A stretch of DNA of 43,737 nucleotides, taken from contig JAJDYL010000034.1 of the NCBI GenBank assembly GCA_022825195.1, positions 1 to 43,737 of the forward strand, read 5' to 3'. Source of the stretch: Alphaproteobacteria bacterium. GTDB taxonomy: Bacteria; Pseudomonadota; Alphaproteobacteria; Bin95. The notes under the pieces are model-generated. The model searched no databases, was not told the origin of the DNA, and worked only from the letters and a program-made list of their open reading frames with translations. The first letter of the stretch is position 1. Each line of letters opens with the position of its first letter. Positions 1 through 8,422 of this stretch are shown in pieces. The position numbers and the translations under genes were made by a program.

Positions 1-1538
1 TCGCCCTGCTCGCCGCGCAGCGTGTCGTCGCCCTCGAACCCGTACATGAGGTTGTCGGCGCGGTTGCCGTCGATCTCGTTGTCGCCCGAGTCGCCGTAGC
101 GCCACCAGGTCCAGGAGCCCGACAGGTAGAACATGTCCTCGGTCAGGTCGGTCTTGGTGACGCCCTGCAGTGTGATGGTGCCGCCGCCCCAGGCGGAGAG
201 GTCGATGACCGTGGCCGTCTCGTCCACTTCCGTCGTCAGCGGGTCGTCCTCGACCTGCGTCATTGCCGCCTGCAGGTCCTCCCAGGTCATCTCCTGCGTG
301 AAGTACCTGAGGTCGATCCTGTCGCTGGCGGTATTGAAGTCGGTGACGGTGTCGTTGCCGTTCCCTTCCTTGAAGACGAAGACATCGCGGCCGGTTCCGC
401 CCGACATCGTGTCGTCGCTGTCCTTGCTGACGATCCAGTCATTGCGATAGTTGCTGCCGTCGAGCCTGTGCAGCGTGAACATGCTCGCGGTCACGTCGGA
501 GACGGAGGTGATGCCGTCGAGCGTGATGGTGCCGCCGCCGAAATCGGACAGGTCGATCTTCACGCCGGTCACGACTGACTCGTCGTTCGGGTCCTTGACC
601 TCCGTGATCCTGGTGCTCAGCTGCTCCCAGGTGATCGCCACATCGAAGCCGGTGAGGTCGATCCTGTCGCCGTCGGTGGCGCTGAAATCGCTGATCGTGT
701 CGTCGCCGCTCTCCTCGTCGAACACGAAGGTGTCGGCGCCGCCGCCGCCTGTCATCGTGTCGTCGCTGGCGCCGCCTTGGAGCTCGTCGTTGCCGTCGCC
801 GCCGGTGATCCTGTCGAGGTAGAACATATCGGCGGTCACGTCGGAAACGGACGTGATGCCGTCGAGCGTGATGGTGCCGCCGCCCCAGGCGCTGAGGTCG
901 ATCTGCACGCCGGTCACGACGGTGTTGTCGTTCGGATCCGTGACCGTCGTGATCTTGCCGCTCAGCTGGTCCCAGGTGATCGTCTGGTCGAAGCTGCGCA
1001 GATAGATCTTGTCGCCTTCCGCGGCGTTGAAGTCCTGGATCGTGTCGGTGCCGTGCCCTTCCGAGAAGAAGAAGACGTCGGCGCCGCTGCCGCCGGTCAG
1101 GCTGTCGTCGCCGGCCCCGCCATAGATGAAGTCGCGGCCTCCGCCGCCGTCGATCGTGTCGTTGCCGTCGCCGCCGAAGAGCCGTTCGGCATAGTAGCCG
1201 CTGAGGTTCGAACCGGTAATCGTGTCGTTGCCGGTGCCGCCGAACAGCCAGGCGCTCCTGCCGGTTGCGGTGATCGTGTCATCGCCGCTGCCGCCGAAAA
1301 CATCTTCCCAGTAGCCTTCGCTCTTGAGGATGTCGGCGCCGCTGCCGCCCAGGATGATGTTGAAGTTGCGCCCGGCGCCGGCGGTGTCCGCGCCGCTGCC
1401 CAGGTCGAAGATCTCGATGCCGTCGCCGCCCTGGGCGTTCCCGCCGGTCGAATCGCCGACATGGATCGTCGTCGTGGGGTTCCACAACATGCGCGGCCCC
1501 GCGATGCCGTCGGTGGTTACCGTGTTATCGTCGGCCAT
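1..1538 (-). CDS. RTX hemolysin-type calcium-binding protein, secreted (3' end outside window)
   Basis: The frame is open from an ATG at 1538 to the window edge, giving about 512 residues without a stop, so the C-terminus lies outside. Glycine/aspartate nonapeptides of the GGxGxDxx type recur (GGSGADIL, GGTGNDTI, GGDGNDTI, GGAGDDSL, GGSGADVF, GGDGNDEL, GGGGADTF). In the RTX family these form parallel beta-rolls that bind calcium after type I export. There is no Sec signal peptide, as expected for a substrate with a C-terminal secretion signal. Three longer modules are near copies of each other, at about residues 183-240, 300-356 and 413-470. Each carries a TWxxL segment, then VTGVxIDLS, then GGGTITLxG. 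The type I exporter genes lie at 3127-6383 on the same strand, so this is their likely substrate. No catalytic domain is visible in the part present. Confidence 0.85.
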   Translation of the reverse strand, partial: MADDNTVTTDGIAGPRMLWNPTTTIHVGDSTGGNAQGGDGIEIFDLGSGADTAGAGRNFNIILGGSGADILKSEGYWEDVFGGSGDDTITATGRSAWLFGGTGNDTITGSNLSGYYAERLFGGDGNDTIDGGGGRDFIYGGAGDDSLTGGSGADVFFFSEGHGTDTIQDFNAAEGDKIYLRSFDQTITWDQLSGKITTVTDPNDNTVVTGVQIDLSAWGGGTITLDGITSVSDVTADMFYLDRITGGDGNDELQGGASDDTMTGGGGADTFVFDEESGDDTISDFSATDGDRIDLTGFDVAITWEQLSTRITEVKDPNDESVVTGVKIDLSDFGGGTITLDGITSVSDVTASMFTLHRLDGSNYRNDWIVSKDSDDTMSGGTGRDVFVFKEGNGNDTVTDFNTASDRIDLRYFTQEMTWEDLQAAMTQVEDDPLTTEVDETATVIDLSAWGGGTITLQGVTKTDLTEDMFYLSGSWTWWRYGDSGDNEIDGNRADNLMYGFEGDDTLRGEQG

Positions 1539-1871
1539 TGCATCATTCCCCCGGTTGTCTTCCCGGCGTGGCGGCATCCGCATGGCTGCCGCCACGCCAA
1601 TACCTCATGAATACAGAGCGTACTTACAGAATGACCGGAAACAAATACCGACTTCCTCTGTGCCGGATAAGAATTTCTTATTCGATGGCGGCGTGCCGCG
1701 CAGGGGAAGCACCCCAAAGACCGGCAGGATAGAGCACGCGCCGGCCGCCGGCGTCTTCGAAGCGTGGCCGGGGGACCGGCCGCAAGCGCCTGTTCGCGCA
1801 CATCGGCCGAGTTGGACAGGGACGGCGCGGGGAGCGTTGACACGGGGCCGGCCTGCGGCCATCCATGCGGT
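1539..1871. other. divergent intergenic region
   Basis: This 333-bp stretch separates the minus-strand RTX gene from the plus-strand gene at 1872. It is more AT-rich around 1600-1685 than its surroundings and contains a perfect palindrome at 1667-1681. Regulation of both genes probably sits here. No convincing gene is visible, and the reading frames that cross it look like extensions of flanking genes. Confidence 0.5.
1667..1681. promoter_or_regulatory. perfect palindrome, possible operator
   Basis: ATAAGAA and TTCTTAT flank a single central T at 1674, giving a perfect 7-bp inverted repeat in an AT-rich patch between divergent genes. The spacing suits a dimeric repressor or activator site for the RTX gene or for the gene at 1872. 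The regulator is not identifiable. A chance palindrome is possible. Confidence 0.35.
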
Positions 1872-2642
1872 ATGGACATCCGCATTACCCATGCCCTGCC
1901 CGAGGAAGGGCCGCGTTCCGGCCCCGTCAGGGTCGGCTGGTGCCTGACCGAGGAGCGGGGCGGCGTGATCTACGACGCGCCCGCCCGTGTGCGTTCCGCA
2001 GACACGAGAAAGAAGCACGCGAAATCGGCGGCGCGATGCCCGGCCATCCTCAATCTCGAAAGCCGGTATGTCGAGGTGAAGTGCCCGTTCGACCTGCACC
2101 TCGCCTTCGCACGCGACAAGGGCGGAAAGCCCGTCCTGCGTAACCTGCTGGGCGCGGGCTCCCCCGTTCGGGCACGGAAACTTGCGGCGCTCCTCCATGT
2201 GACGGACGAACGCGAGTGGCGCTATCCTGACCGCCCGACGATCCAGTTGAGCCTGCCCTATGTGTTCGTCGCGGATGAGCCCGTTTACATGGCGCAGGTC
2301 GCGCCCTTCATGCACTACCGGGCGGACCCCTGGCCCGGCACGATTTTCGGCGGCCGCTATCCCATCGACGTCTGGCCGAGGCCGCTCATGTGGGCCTTCG
2401 AGTGGCACGATGTCGAGAAAGAGTTGAAGCTCTCGCGCGGCGAGCCGCTGTTCTACTGCCAGTTCGAAACTGTGCCGCAGGACCGTCCGATCCAGCTCGT
2501 CGAGGCGGAGCGCACGCCGGAGCTCGAAGAGTATCTCGAGCATATCTCCGGGGCGGTGAACTTCGTCAACCGGAGTTTCTCGCTCTTCAGGACGGCCCAG
2601 GAGCGGCGGCCGAAAACCCTGGTCGTCCGCAAGTCGCGATAG
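1872..2642 (+). CDS. conserved-looking protein of unknown function, 256 aa
   Basis: I do not recognise this protein. I chose the ATG at 1872 (MDIRITHAL) because the upstream 36 codons look like low-complexity non-coding translation. It has no signal peptide or membrane segment and looks cytoplasmic. It is rich in aromatic residues and proline, with motifs such as CPFDLHL near residue 74, PFMHYRADPWPG near residue 146, and WPRPLMWAFEWHD near residue 168. The balanced composition and the clustered W, P and F motifs argue that it is a true gene. Its stop is 12 bp from the stop of the convergent RsbW-like gene, so a shared terminator region is likely. It may belong to a domain-of-unknown-function family, but I cannot name one with confidence. 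Confidence 0.7.
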   Translation: MDIRITHALPEEGPRSGPVRVGWCLTEERGGVIYDAPARVRSADTRKKHAKSAARCPAILNLESRYVEVKCPFDLHLAFARDKGGKPVLRNLLGAGSPVRARKLAALLHVTDEREWRYPDRPTIQLSLPYVFVADEPVYMAQVAPFMHYRADPWPGTIFGGRYPIDVWPRPLMWAFEWHDVEKELKLSRGEPLFYCQFETVPQDRPIQLVEAERTPELEEYLEHISGAVNFVNRSFSLFRTAQERRPKTLVVRKSR

Positions 2643-2654
2643 CCGGCGCCCCGT

Positions 2655-3119
2655 TCAGTCCGGTGAGGACCCGGCCTCCGGCGCAACATCCGTCCTCTTG
2701 GTGAGCGTCACGATATTGCATCCCTGCAGGCGCCGGTATTCGACGCCGTCCATCATCTGCCTGACGAGAAGGAACCCGAGGCCATCCATGGAGGGCGCGT
2801 CGAGAGAGCCTCCCATGTCCGGCGTCTGCGCCTCGGTGGGATCGAAGGCCACGCCGTCATCGACGATGATGACGACCAGCGCGTCCGCCTCCTCGCGCAG
2901 GACGATCTCGACGCGGTGCGGGTCGTCGTCGCCGTATCCGCTGGTAATCGTGTTGGTCAGCAATTCGTCTATGGCAAGGTTGACTGCATAGGCGATCTGG
3001 GACGGCAGCGAGCGGTTCTCGCAGAACTCGTCGATCCGCGCAGCGACGCCGGCGATCTCGCGCAGGTCGTTGGCAAGGGATATCTCAAGCGTCCGGTCTA
3101 CCGGGATCGGTTCGCTCAC
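2655..3119 (-). CDS. RsbW/SpoIIAB-like anti-sigma factor kinase (HATPase_c_2)
   Basis: The 154-residue protein has the GHKL ATP-binding fold. An N-box-like helix lies near residues 47-58 (NLAIDELLTNTI), a VDDGVAFDP G1-like motif near 92-100, and a DGLGFLLVRQMMD G2-like motif near 116-128. Proteins of this family phosphorylate an anti-anti-sigma STAS partner and hold a sigma or response factor inactive. Their usual antagonist is a SpoIIE/PP2C phosphatase. No STAS protein or sigma factor lies next to it. The gene starts 7 bp after the stop of the HlyD-type gene at 3127, so it is likely the last gene of the type I secretion operon. The only PP2C phosphatase in the window is at 27214-30129; a functional link is inference. 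Confidence 0.85.
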   Translation of the reverse strand: MSEPIPVDRTLEISLANDLREIAGVAARIDEFCENRSLPSQIAYAVNLAIDELLTNTITSGYGDDDPHRVEIVLREEADALVVIIVDDGVAFDPTEAQTPDMGGSLDAPSMDGLGFLLVRQMMDGVEYRRLQGCNIVTLTKRTDVAPEAGSSPD

Positions 3120-3126
3120 GGCCCGC

Positions 3127-4461
3127 TCATTCCTCGCGCAGCGCGCGCTCGAAGAAGTCGGCTATCGGCTTGGCGAGATAGCTGAGGACGGAACGGTCCC
3201 CGGTCCTGATATGGACCTCGACCGGCATGCCAGGCGCCAGCAGCAACCCTCCCGGCAACGGCGCCCGGTCCTGCAGGGGGTCGTCTCCGTCCGCGCCGTC
3301 TCCCGCCGGAGCCACGGCAAGCTCCACCTCGTACCACGACTGGCCGGATTCTGTGTCATGAACGGCATCCGCCGAAACCCGGACCACGCGCCCGGGAAAT
3401 TCGGGCGTCTGCTGCATCCGGAAGGCCGAAAACCTGAGAACCGCTTCCTGGCCGGGATACACCTGGTCCACATAGATCGGGGCAATTCGGGCCATCACGA
3501 TCAATCCCGAATCCTTCGGCACGATCTGCATGATCGGCTCGCCGGAGCGCACGACCTCGCCCGGTGCGAACACGGTCGCGCCGAACACCGTGCCCGAGAC
3601 CGGCGCGCGCACCTCCCTTCTGCCGAGGCGTTCGCGCACGGAGGCGAGCTGTTCCAGAACCTCGTTCTCGCCGGCCTTCGCCCGCCGGGCCTCCTCCTCC
3701 GCTTTCTCGATGCGCTCGGCGTCGATCTGCAGGATTGCGATCTCGTATTCCGCAATCCGGCCCCGCGCCCGCGCAATGTCCGCCGTAATCGCGCCTGCAG
3801 TGCCTTCGAGACCCCGCGCCGCGCGCTCCAGCGCGAGAACGGGCGAAATCCGGGTCAGGCCCTTCTTGTAGAGCTGGCGTTGGGCTTCCAGTTCGCGAGC
3901 GATCAACTCGCTCTGGTGACCGAGGGCCACGGCCTGGACTTCGAGCCCTTCGATTTCCCCGTGGGTCTGCTTGATCCTCTCCCGCAACCGGGCGGCCTCG
4001 CCGGCGCTGGCCACCCTGCGCGCCCGGAACAGCCGCTCCTGGCCAGCCATCGCATCCCGGAATTTCGGGTCCTCTTCCGCCAGCGCGGTCAGGTCGGGAT
4101 CCCAGGAGATGGCATCCCTTCCCTGGTACTCGGCCTCCAGCCGGTTCCGCCTCGTCGCAAACTCGACATACCGGGCCTTCAGAATCGCCTCTTCGGAGCG
4201 CAGCAGCGAAGCCGCAAAACGCAGCAGCACATCGCCTTGCTCGACCGTGTCGCCATCACGCACCGACACCTCGGCAACGGTGCCGCCGTCGATATGCTCC
4301 ACCGCACGGTTCCGGCTTTCGACCGCGATCTGGCCGGTGGCGATTACCGCGCCGGCGACCGATGCGAATGCTCCCCAGCCAGCCAGTCCCGCCAGCAGGA
4401 CGCCGAGCCCCCCGAAACCCAGAATGACAGCCTTCCTGGCCGAAAACCGGGCCTCGGTCAT
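3127..4461 (-). CDS. HlyD-type membrane fusion protein of a type I secretion system
   Basis: The 444-residue protein has a short cytoplasmic N-terminus, one transmembrane helix at about residues 10-40, a biotinyl-lipoyl-like segment (VRDGDTVEQGDVLLRF near 68), a long coiled-coil hairpin at about 85-280, and a second lipoyl half followed by a beta-barrel region (VRAPVSGTVFGATVFAPGEV). This is the HlyD/PrtE periplasmic adaptor layout, and the length is usual for the family. It connects the inner-membrane ABC exporter with an outer-membrane TolC-like channel; no tolC homologue is in the window. Its start overlaps the ABC gene's stop by 4 bp, indicating translational coupling. With the RTX gene at 1-1538 it forms a plausible secretion module. 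Confidence 0.93.
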   Translation of the reverse strand: MTEARFSARKAVILGFGGLGVLLAGLAGWGAFASVAGAVIATGQIAVESRNRAVEHIDGGTVAEVSVRDGDTVEQGDVLLRFAASLLRSEEAILKARYVEFATRRNRLEAEYQGRDAISWDPDLTALAEEDPKFRDAMAGQERLFRARRVASAGEAARLRERIKQTHGEIEGLEVQAVALGHQSELIARELEAQRQLYKKGLTRISPVLALERAARGLEGTAGAITADIARARGRIAEYEIAILQIDAERIEKAEEEARRAKAGENEVLEQLASVRERLGRREVRAPVSGTVFGATVFAPGEVVRSGEPIMQIVPKDSGLIVMARIAPIYVDQVYPGQEAVLRFSAFRMQQTPEFPGRVVRVSADAVHDTESGQSWYEVELAVAPAGDGADGDDPLQDRAPLPGGLLLAPGMPVEVHIRTGDRSVLSYLAKPIADFFERALREE

Positions 4462-6383
4462 AGCGGCCGGTCCCTGTTCGCAGCCGCGCCGGGGGCCCGC
4501 CCCCGCTCGTCCGCGCGGCCCCGGCTGCCGATCACCCGACCGATGGCGGCCGCCATTTGCTCCTCGCGGCTGACCGAACGGACGCCTCCTGCCGTTTCAG
4601 CGGGCGCCACGGGCTGGGGCAAGGAGGCAACCTTCCCGTCCGCAGCCGCGGCCGGTGCTTGCCGCGCCGGCTGGCCCGGACGGTAGCGGCGGCCGGACTG
4701 CAATCGGCGCACCGGAGCCGAACGGCGCCCCGAAGTCGCGGGAACCGGGCGCCCGTTCTCCATCAGATAAACGATGTCGCACTGCGCGAACGCCCCGTGG
4801 CGATGGGCGACGATCACCACCGTCCCGCCGCGCTTCTTCTGGCCTTCCACGGCGCGGGCGAGCGCCATCGTTCCGTCAGCGTCCAGATTGGAGTCGGGTT
4901 CGTCCATGACCACCAGAACGGGCGAGCCGTAAAACGCCCGCGCCATCGCGATGCGCTGGCGCTGCCCGCCGGAAAGCGCGGCCCCGCCCGCCGAGACCTG
5001 GAAGTCGTAGCCGCCCGGAAGGCCGAGGATCATCTCGTGGCCGCCGGTGCGCTTTGCCGCCTCGACGATGTCCTCGTCACTGGCCCCGGGCGAGAAACGG
5101 GCGATGTTCTGCGCCACCGTGCCCTCGAAGAGCACGACCTCCTGGGGCAGGTAGCCGACATAACGGCCGAGCGCATCACCGTAATGCTCCAGCTCCGCGC
5201 CGTCCAGCCGCACCGAACCGCCAAGCGGCCGCCACACGCCGGCGAGCGCGCGCGCCAGGGTGGACTTGCCCGATGCCGAAGGGCCGGCAATGCCCGCCGC
5301 CTGCCCCGGCTCCAGCTTGAGGGTAGCGCCGCGCACCGGCGCGGTATTCGCCCCCGGCGGAGCGACCACAAGGTTCTCGACTTCGACGAGGGCGCGCGGG
5401 GCGGGGAGTTCCGTGCGGTCCGGCTCCGGCGGCGTCTGGGCAAGCAGGGCCGCCAGCGAACGCCGGGCCGCCAGCGCCCGCTGGAACGACGGCCATTGCA
5501 TCACGGCCTGCTCGATCGGCGCGAGCGCGCGGCCCAGCAGGATCGACGCGGCGATCATGATGCCGGGCGTGACCTGGCCCTGGATCGCCAACCAGGCGCC
5601 GAGCCCCAGCATCATCGACTGCAGGAACAGGCGCAGCGTCCGCGAGGTGACGCTGAAGAGGCCGTTCCGGTCCGATATCGACAGCAGCCGGTCGAGCATC
5701 TCGCCCCGCAGGACCCGGGAGCGGGACACCACCGCATCCTGCATGCCGAGCCCCTGCACCGTCTCGCTGCCGGCGCGCATCTGCTCCACGAAATGCGCCG
5801 ACCGGGCCGCGGCTTCCCCCGCTTCGACCTGGATCCTGGAGGTCCCGAGCTGGTTGAGGAGCGCAATGACAAGCAGAAGAAGGCCGGAGAAGACCGCCAG
5901 AAGCCCGAGGAGCCAGTGGAAGGTGAACAGCGCGAACAGGAAGACCGGAGTCCAGGGCGCATCGAAGAAGGCGAACGGTCCCGACCCCGATGCGAAGCGC
6001 TGGATGGTCTCGAGATCGCGAAGGCCTGTCGCCGGCCGCGCCCGCTCCGCCGGGGACACGGCCCTGGAGAGCACGGCCCGCAACACCCTCGAATCGAGGC
6101 GCTCCTGCAGGCGCGCACCGGCCCGCGCCATTACCCGCCCGCGGGCATGGTCGAGTATGCCCATCATCAGGAACAGGAACGCCACAATCCCGATAAGCGC
6201 GACCAGTGTCGCTTCGGAGCGCGAGGTCAGCACCCGGTCGTAAACCTGGAGCATGAAGAGCGGGCCGGTCAGCATCAGCAGATTGACGGCGGCGCTGAAC
6301 AGGCCGCAGGAAACGAAGAGCCTCCGGCTCTCCGCAAGGGCCGCGCGGATCTCCCTGCCGCCGTACAGCTTGCCGTCGCTCAA
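4458..6383 (-). CDS. type I secretion ABC transporter (PrtD-like permease/ATPase)
   Basis: The 641-residue protein joins a six-helix ABC exporter domain (about residues 20-310) to a nucleotide-binding domain (about 330-560). Visible motifs are Walker A GPSASGKST, signature LSGGQRQRIAMARA, Walker B VLVVMDEPDSNLDADG, and the H-loop VAHRH. There is no N-terminal C39 peptidase or C39-like domain, which fits the PrtD/AprD branch that exports RTX proteins. The last 80 residues form a proline/arginine/alanine-rich tail after the ATPase core that is longer than usual. It is the first gene of the operon that continues into the HlyD-type and RsbW-like genes. Confidence 0.93.
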   Translation of the reverse strand: MSDGKLYGGREIRAALAESRRLFVSCGLFSAAVNLLMLTGPLFMLQVYDRVLTSRSEATLVALIGIVAFLFLMMGILDHARGRVMARAGARLQERLDSRVLRAVLSRAVSPAERARPATGLRDLETIQRFASGSGPFAFFDAPWTPVFLFALFTFHWLLGLLAVFSGLLLLVIALLNQLGTSRIQVEAGEAAARSAHFVEQMRAGSETVQGLGMQDAVVSRSRVLRGEMLDRLLSISDRNGLFSVTSRTLRLFLQSMMLGLGAWLAIQGQVTPGIMIAASILLGRALAPIEQAVMQWPSFQRALAARRSLAALLAQTPPEPDRTELPAPRALVEVENLVVAPPGANTAPVRGATLKLEPGQAAGIAGPSASGKSTLARALAGVWRPLGGSVRLDGAELEHYGDALGRYVGYLPQEVVLFEGTVAQNIARFSPGASDEDIVEAAKRTGGHEMILGLPGGYDFQVSAGGAALSGGQRQRIAMARAFYGSPVLVVMDEPDSNLDADGTMALARAVEGQKKRGGTVVIVAHRHGAFAQCDIVYLMENGRPVPATSGRRSAPVRRLQSGRRYRPGQPARQAPAAAADGKVASLPQPVAPAETAGGVRSVSREEQMAAAIGRVIGSRGRADERGRAPGAAANRDRPL

Positions 6384-6572
6384 GCGATCACCTCTTGTCC
6401 CCGCCGGCCGGCCCGGGATTCCCGCGCCGCCCCGCTGGCTCCAGCCATAGAATCAAGACCGCTCGAAGGCGATATAGACAAGCTTGCGAACCGCGGCAAT
6501 GTCGCATCGCATTCGGGAACCCCGGGACGGTTCACCCCGGACCCGGTCTCGGTTCTCGCGCCGGCTTCCCCT

Positions 6573-8204
6573 TCACGCGGTCGGCAGGGTGTAGTCCTTG
6601 AAGTCGTCGCGCAGCTTTGTTTTCAGCAGCTTGCCGGTGGCCGTGTGCGGAAGTTCGTCCACGAACACGACATCGTCCGGCTTCCACCATCGGGCGATCT
6701 TGCCGTCGTACCAGTCGAGCAGCTCCGCCTTTTCGAGTTCCGCGCCGTCTTCCCTGACCGCGATCAGCAGCGGCCGCTCGTCCCAGTGCGGGTGGGCGAC
6801 GGCAATCACGGCCGCCTCGACCACTTTGGGATGATCGACGGCGATGTTCTCCAGGTCGATGGAACTGATCCATTCGCCGCCGGACTTGATGACGTCCTTC
6901 GTGCGGTCGGTGATCCGCATGTAGCCGTCGCCGTCGAGCGTGGCGACATCGCCGGTCGAGAACCAGCCGTCGGCGGTATGGGCATCCGATTCGTCCTGCC
7001 TGTGGTAGGCGCTCGCGACCCAGTAGCCGCGCACCTGCAGGTCGCCGAAGGCAACGCCGTCCCGCGCAAGCTCCCCACCGTCCTCGCCCACGATGCGCAT
7101 GTCCACGCCGAAGATCGGCCGGCCCTGCTTTTCGGCCAGGTCCAACCGGGCGCTCTCGTCGAGTTCGTCATGCTTGGCGAGCGGCGTGTTGACCGTGCCG
7201 AGCGGGGACATCTCGGTCATGCCCCAGGCATGGCGGACGGTCGCCCCGTAGTCGCGCCTGAAGGTCTCGATCATCGAGCGCGGAACGGCCGAGCCGCCGA
7301 TCACGACATCGGCGAGCGGGCGGACGCCCTTGCCCGAGCGCTTGAGATAATCGAGCAGCATCAGCCAGATGGTCGGCACCGCCGCCGTCATGGTTACGCC
7401 TTCGCCGGTAATCAGCTTCTGGAGGTTCTCGCCGTCGAGATGCGGGCCCGGCAGCGCCAGCTTCGCGCCCGCCATCGTTGCGGCGTAGGGGATGCCCCAG
7501 GCGTTGGCGTGGAACATCGGGACCACCGGCATAACCGTGTCGCGGGCCGAGATATTCATGCAGTCCGGTCCGACGGAGGCGTAGCTGTGCAGGATGTTGC
7601 CGCGATGGCTGTAGAGCACACCCTTGGGGTTGCCGGTCGTGCCCGAGGTGTAGCAGAGCGAGGAGGCCGTCCGCTCGTCGAAATCAGGCCAGGAAAACAC
7701 CGGGTCCTGCGCGGCGACAAGCTCGTCGTAGGAGAGGAGGTCGAAATGCTCGCTTTCCGGCAGGCTTGCCTTGTCGGAGAGCACGACTACCGTTTCGACC
7801 GTATCGGCAATGTCGGCGGCGAAGCTGTCCAGCAGCGGCACGAAGCCCGGCTCCGTGAAGAGGACGCGATCCCCGGCATGGTTGACGATATAGGCGAGCT
7901 GTTCGACATAGAGGCGCGGGTTGATGGTGTGGCAGATGGCGCCGATTCCCGACACGCCGTAGTAGATCTCGAAATGCCGCCTCGTATTCCAGGCCAGCGT
8001 GCCGACCGTGTCGCCGAAGCCGATGCCGAGCTCGCCGAGCGCATTGGCGAGCCGTTTCGCTTCCGCCTGGGCGTCGGCGTAGCTGTAGCGGTGCAGGCCG
8101 CCCTCGACATTGTGCGTCACGATCTCCGTCTCGCCGTGATATTCGGCGGCGAAGTCGATCAGGGACGAGATCAGCATCGGCCGGTCCATGATCAGTCCGA
8201 GCAT
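6573..8204 (-). CDS. medium/long-chain fatty-acyl-CoA ligase (AMP-binding)
   Basis: The 543-residue ANL-superfamily enzyme activates a carboxylic acid to its acyl-adenylate and then to the CoA thioester. Motifs in order are the P-loop-like YTSGTTGNPKG (A3), the adenylate-binding WGMTEMSPLGT (A5), WFSTGDVA with DGYMRITDRTKDVIKSGGEWIS (A7-A8), and the C-terminal catalytic lysine in TATGKLLKTKLR (A10). The architecture and length match the AlkK-like fatty-acid ligases. I set the start at the ATG at 8204, which has a GGAGGG ribosome site about ten bases upstream; the longer open frame adds 66 residues of non-coding character. It stands alone on this strand, and exact chain length cannot be read from the sequence. 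Confidence 0.9.
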   Translation of the reverse strand: MLGLIMDRPMLISSLIDFAAEYHGETEIVTHNVEGGLHRYSYADAQAEAKRLANALGELGIGFGDTVGTLAWNTRRHFEIYYGVSGIGAICHTINPRLYVEQLAYIVNHAGDRVLFTEPGFVPLLDSFAADIADTVETVVVLSDKASLPESEHFDLLSYDELVAAQDPVFSWPDFDERTASSLCYTSGTTGNPKGVLYSHRGNILHSYASVGPDCMNISARDTVMPVVPMFHANAWGIPYAATMAGAKLALPGPHLDGENLQKLITGEGVTMTAAVPTIWLMLLDYLKRSGKGVRPLADVVIGGSAVPRSMIETFRRDYGATVRHAWGMTEMSPLGTVNTPLAKHDELDESARLDLAEKQGRPIFGVDMRIVGEDGGELARDGVAFGDLQVRGYWVASAYHRQDESDAHTADGWFSTGDVATLDGDGYMRITDRTKDVIKSGGEWISSIDLENIAVDHPKVVEAAVIAVAHPHWDERPLLIAVREDGAELEKAELLDWYDGKIARWWKPDDVVFVDELPHTATGKLLKTKLRDDFKDYTLPTA

Positions 8205-8277
8205 CGGTATTATTCCCTCCGAAGACTTATGCCGCCCGCATTTATAGCGGCAGCCGGCGGCGAACGGGAGCGATGCG

Positions 8278-8412
8278 ATGCCCCTGCTCGAGGTAGAGAA
8301 CTTCCGGGCCGGGTTACCGACCGGGGGCGGCGCGCCGGTCGCGGTGGACGACATCTCCTTCGCGATCGGGGAGGGCAGGGCCTTGCCGCCGGCCCTCTCC
8401 ATGCCCAGATGA
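8278..8412 (+). pseudogene. N-terminal remnant of an oligopeptide/dipeptide ABC transporter ATPase (DppD/OppD-like)
   Basis: An ATG at 8278 opens a 44-codon frame that reads like the first strands of a DppD/OppD-type ATPase (LLEVENFRAGLPT, then VAVDDISFAIGEGRAL). In the family this is followed directly by the Walker A loop (VGESGSGKS). Here the similarity stops just before Walker A, and the frame ends at TGA 8410-8412. No ATPase body follows, since the next gene at 8423 is a NifU-like protein. I therefore read it as a deletion remnant. It might still be translated as a leader, because its stop is 10 bp upstream of the next start, which has no clear ribosome site of its own. Confidence 0.6.
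8368..8380 (+). promoter_or_regulatory. two overlapping GGGNAGGG octamers, candidate FtsK-orienting sites (KOPS)
   Basis: GGGGAGGG at 8368-8375 and GGGCAGGG at 8373-8380 overlap on the plus strand and point toward the dif-like site at 10771. Another GGGGAGGG is at 8689-8696. In E. coli the translocase FtsK reads GGGNAGGG to move toward dif. Function here is inferred from the motif and its polarity. Confidence 0.4.
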
Positions 8413-8422
8413 CTGCGCAGCC

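Noticed and set aside
1..1538. CRISPR-like or DNA tandem repeat array
   Set aside because: The repetition is protein-level RTX nonapeptides and modules, without identical repeats and spacers.
3070..4686. Plus-strand frame of 538 codons opposite the HlyD-type gene
   Set aside because: It is a shadow of the minus-strand adaptor gene with no recognisable domain.
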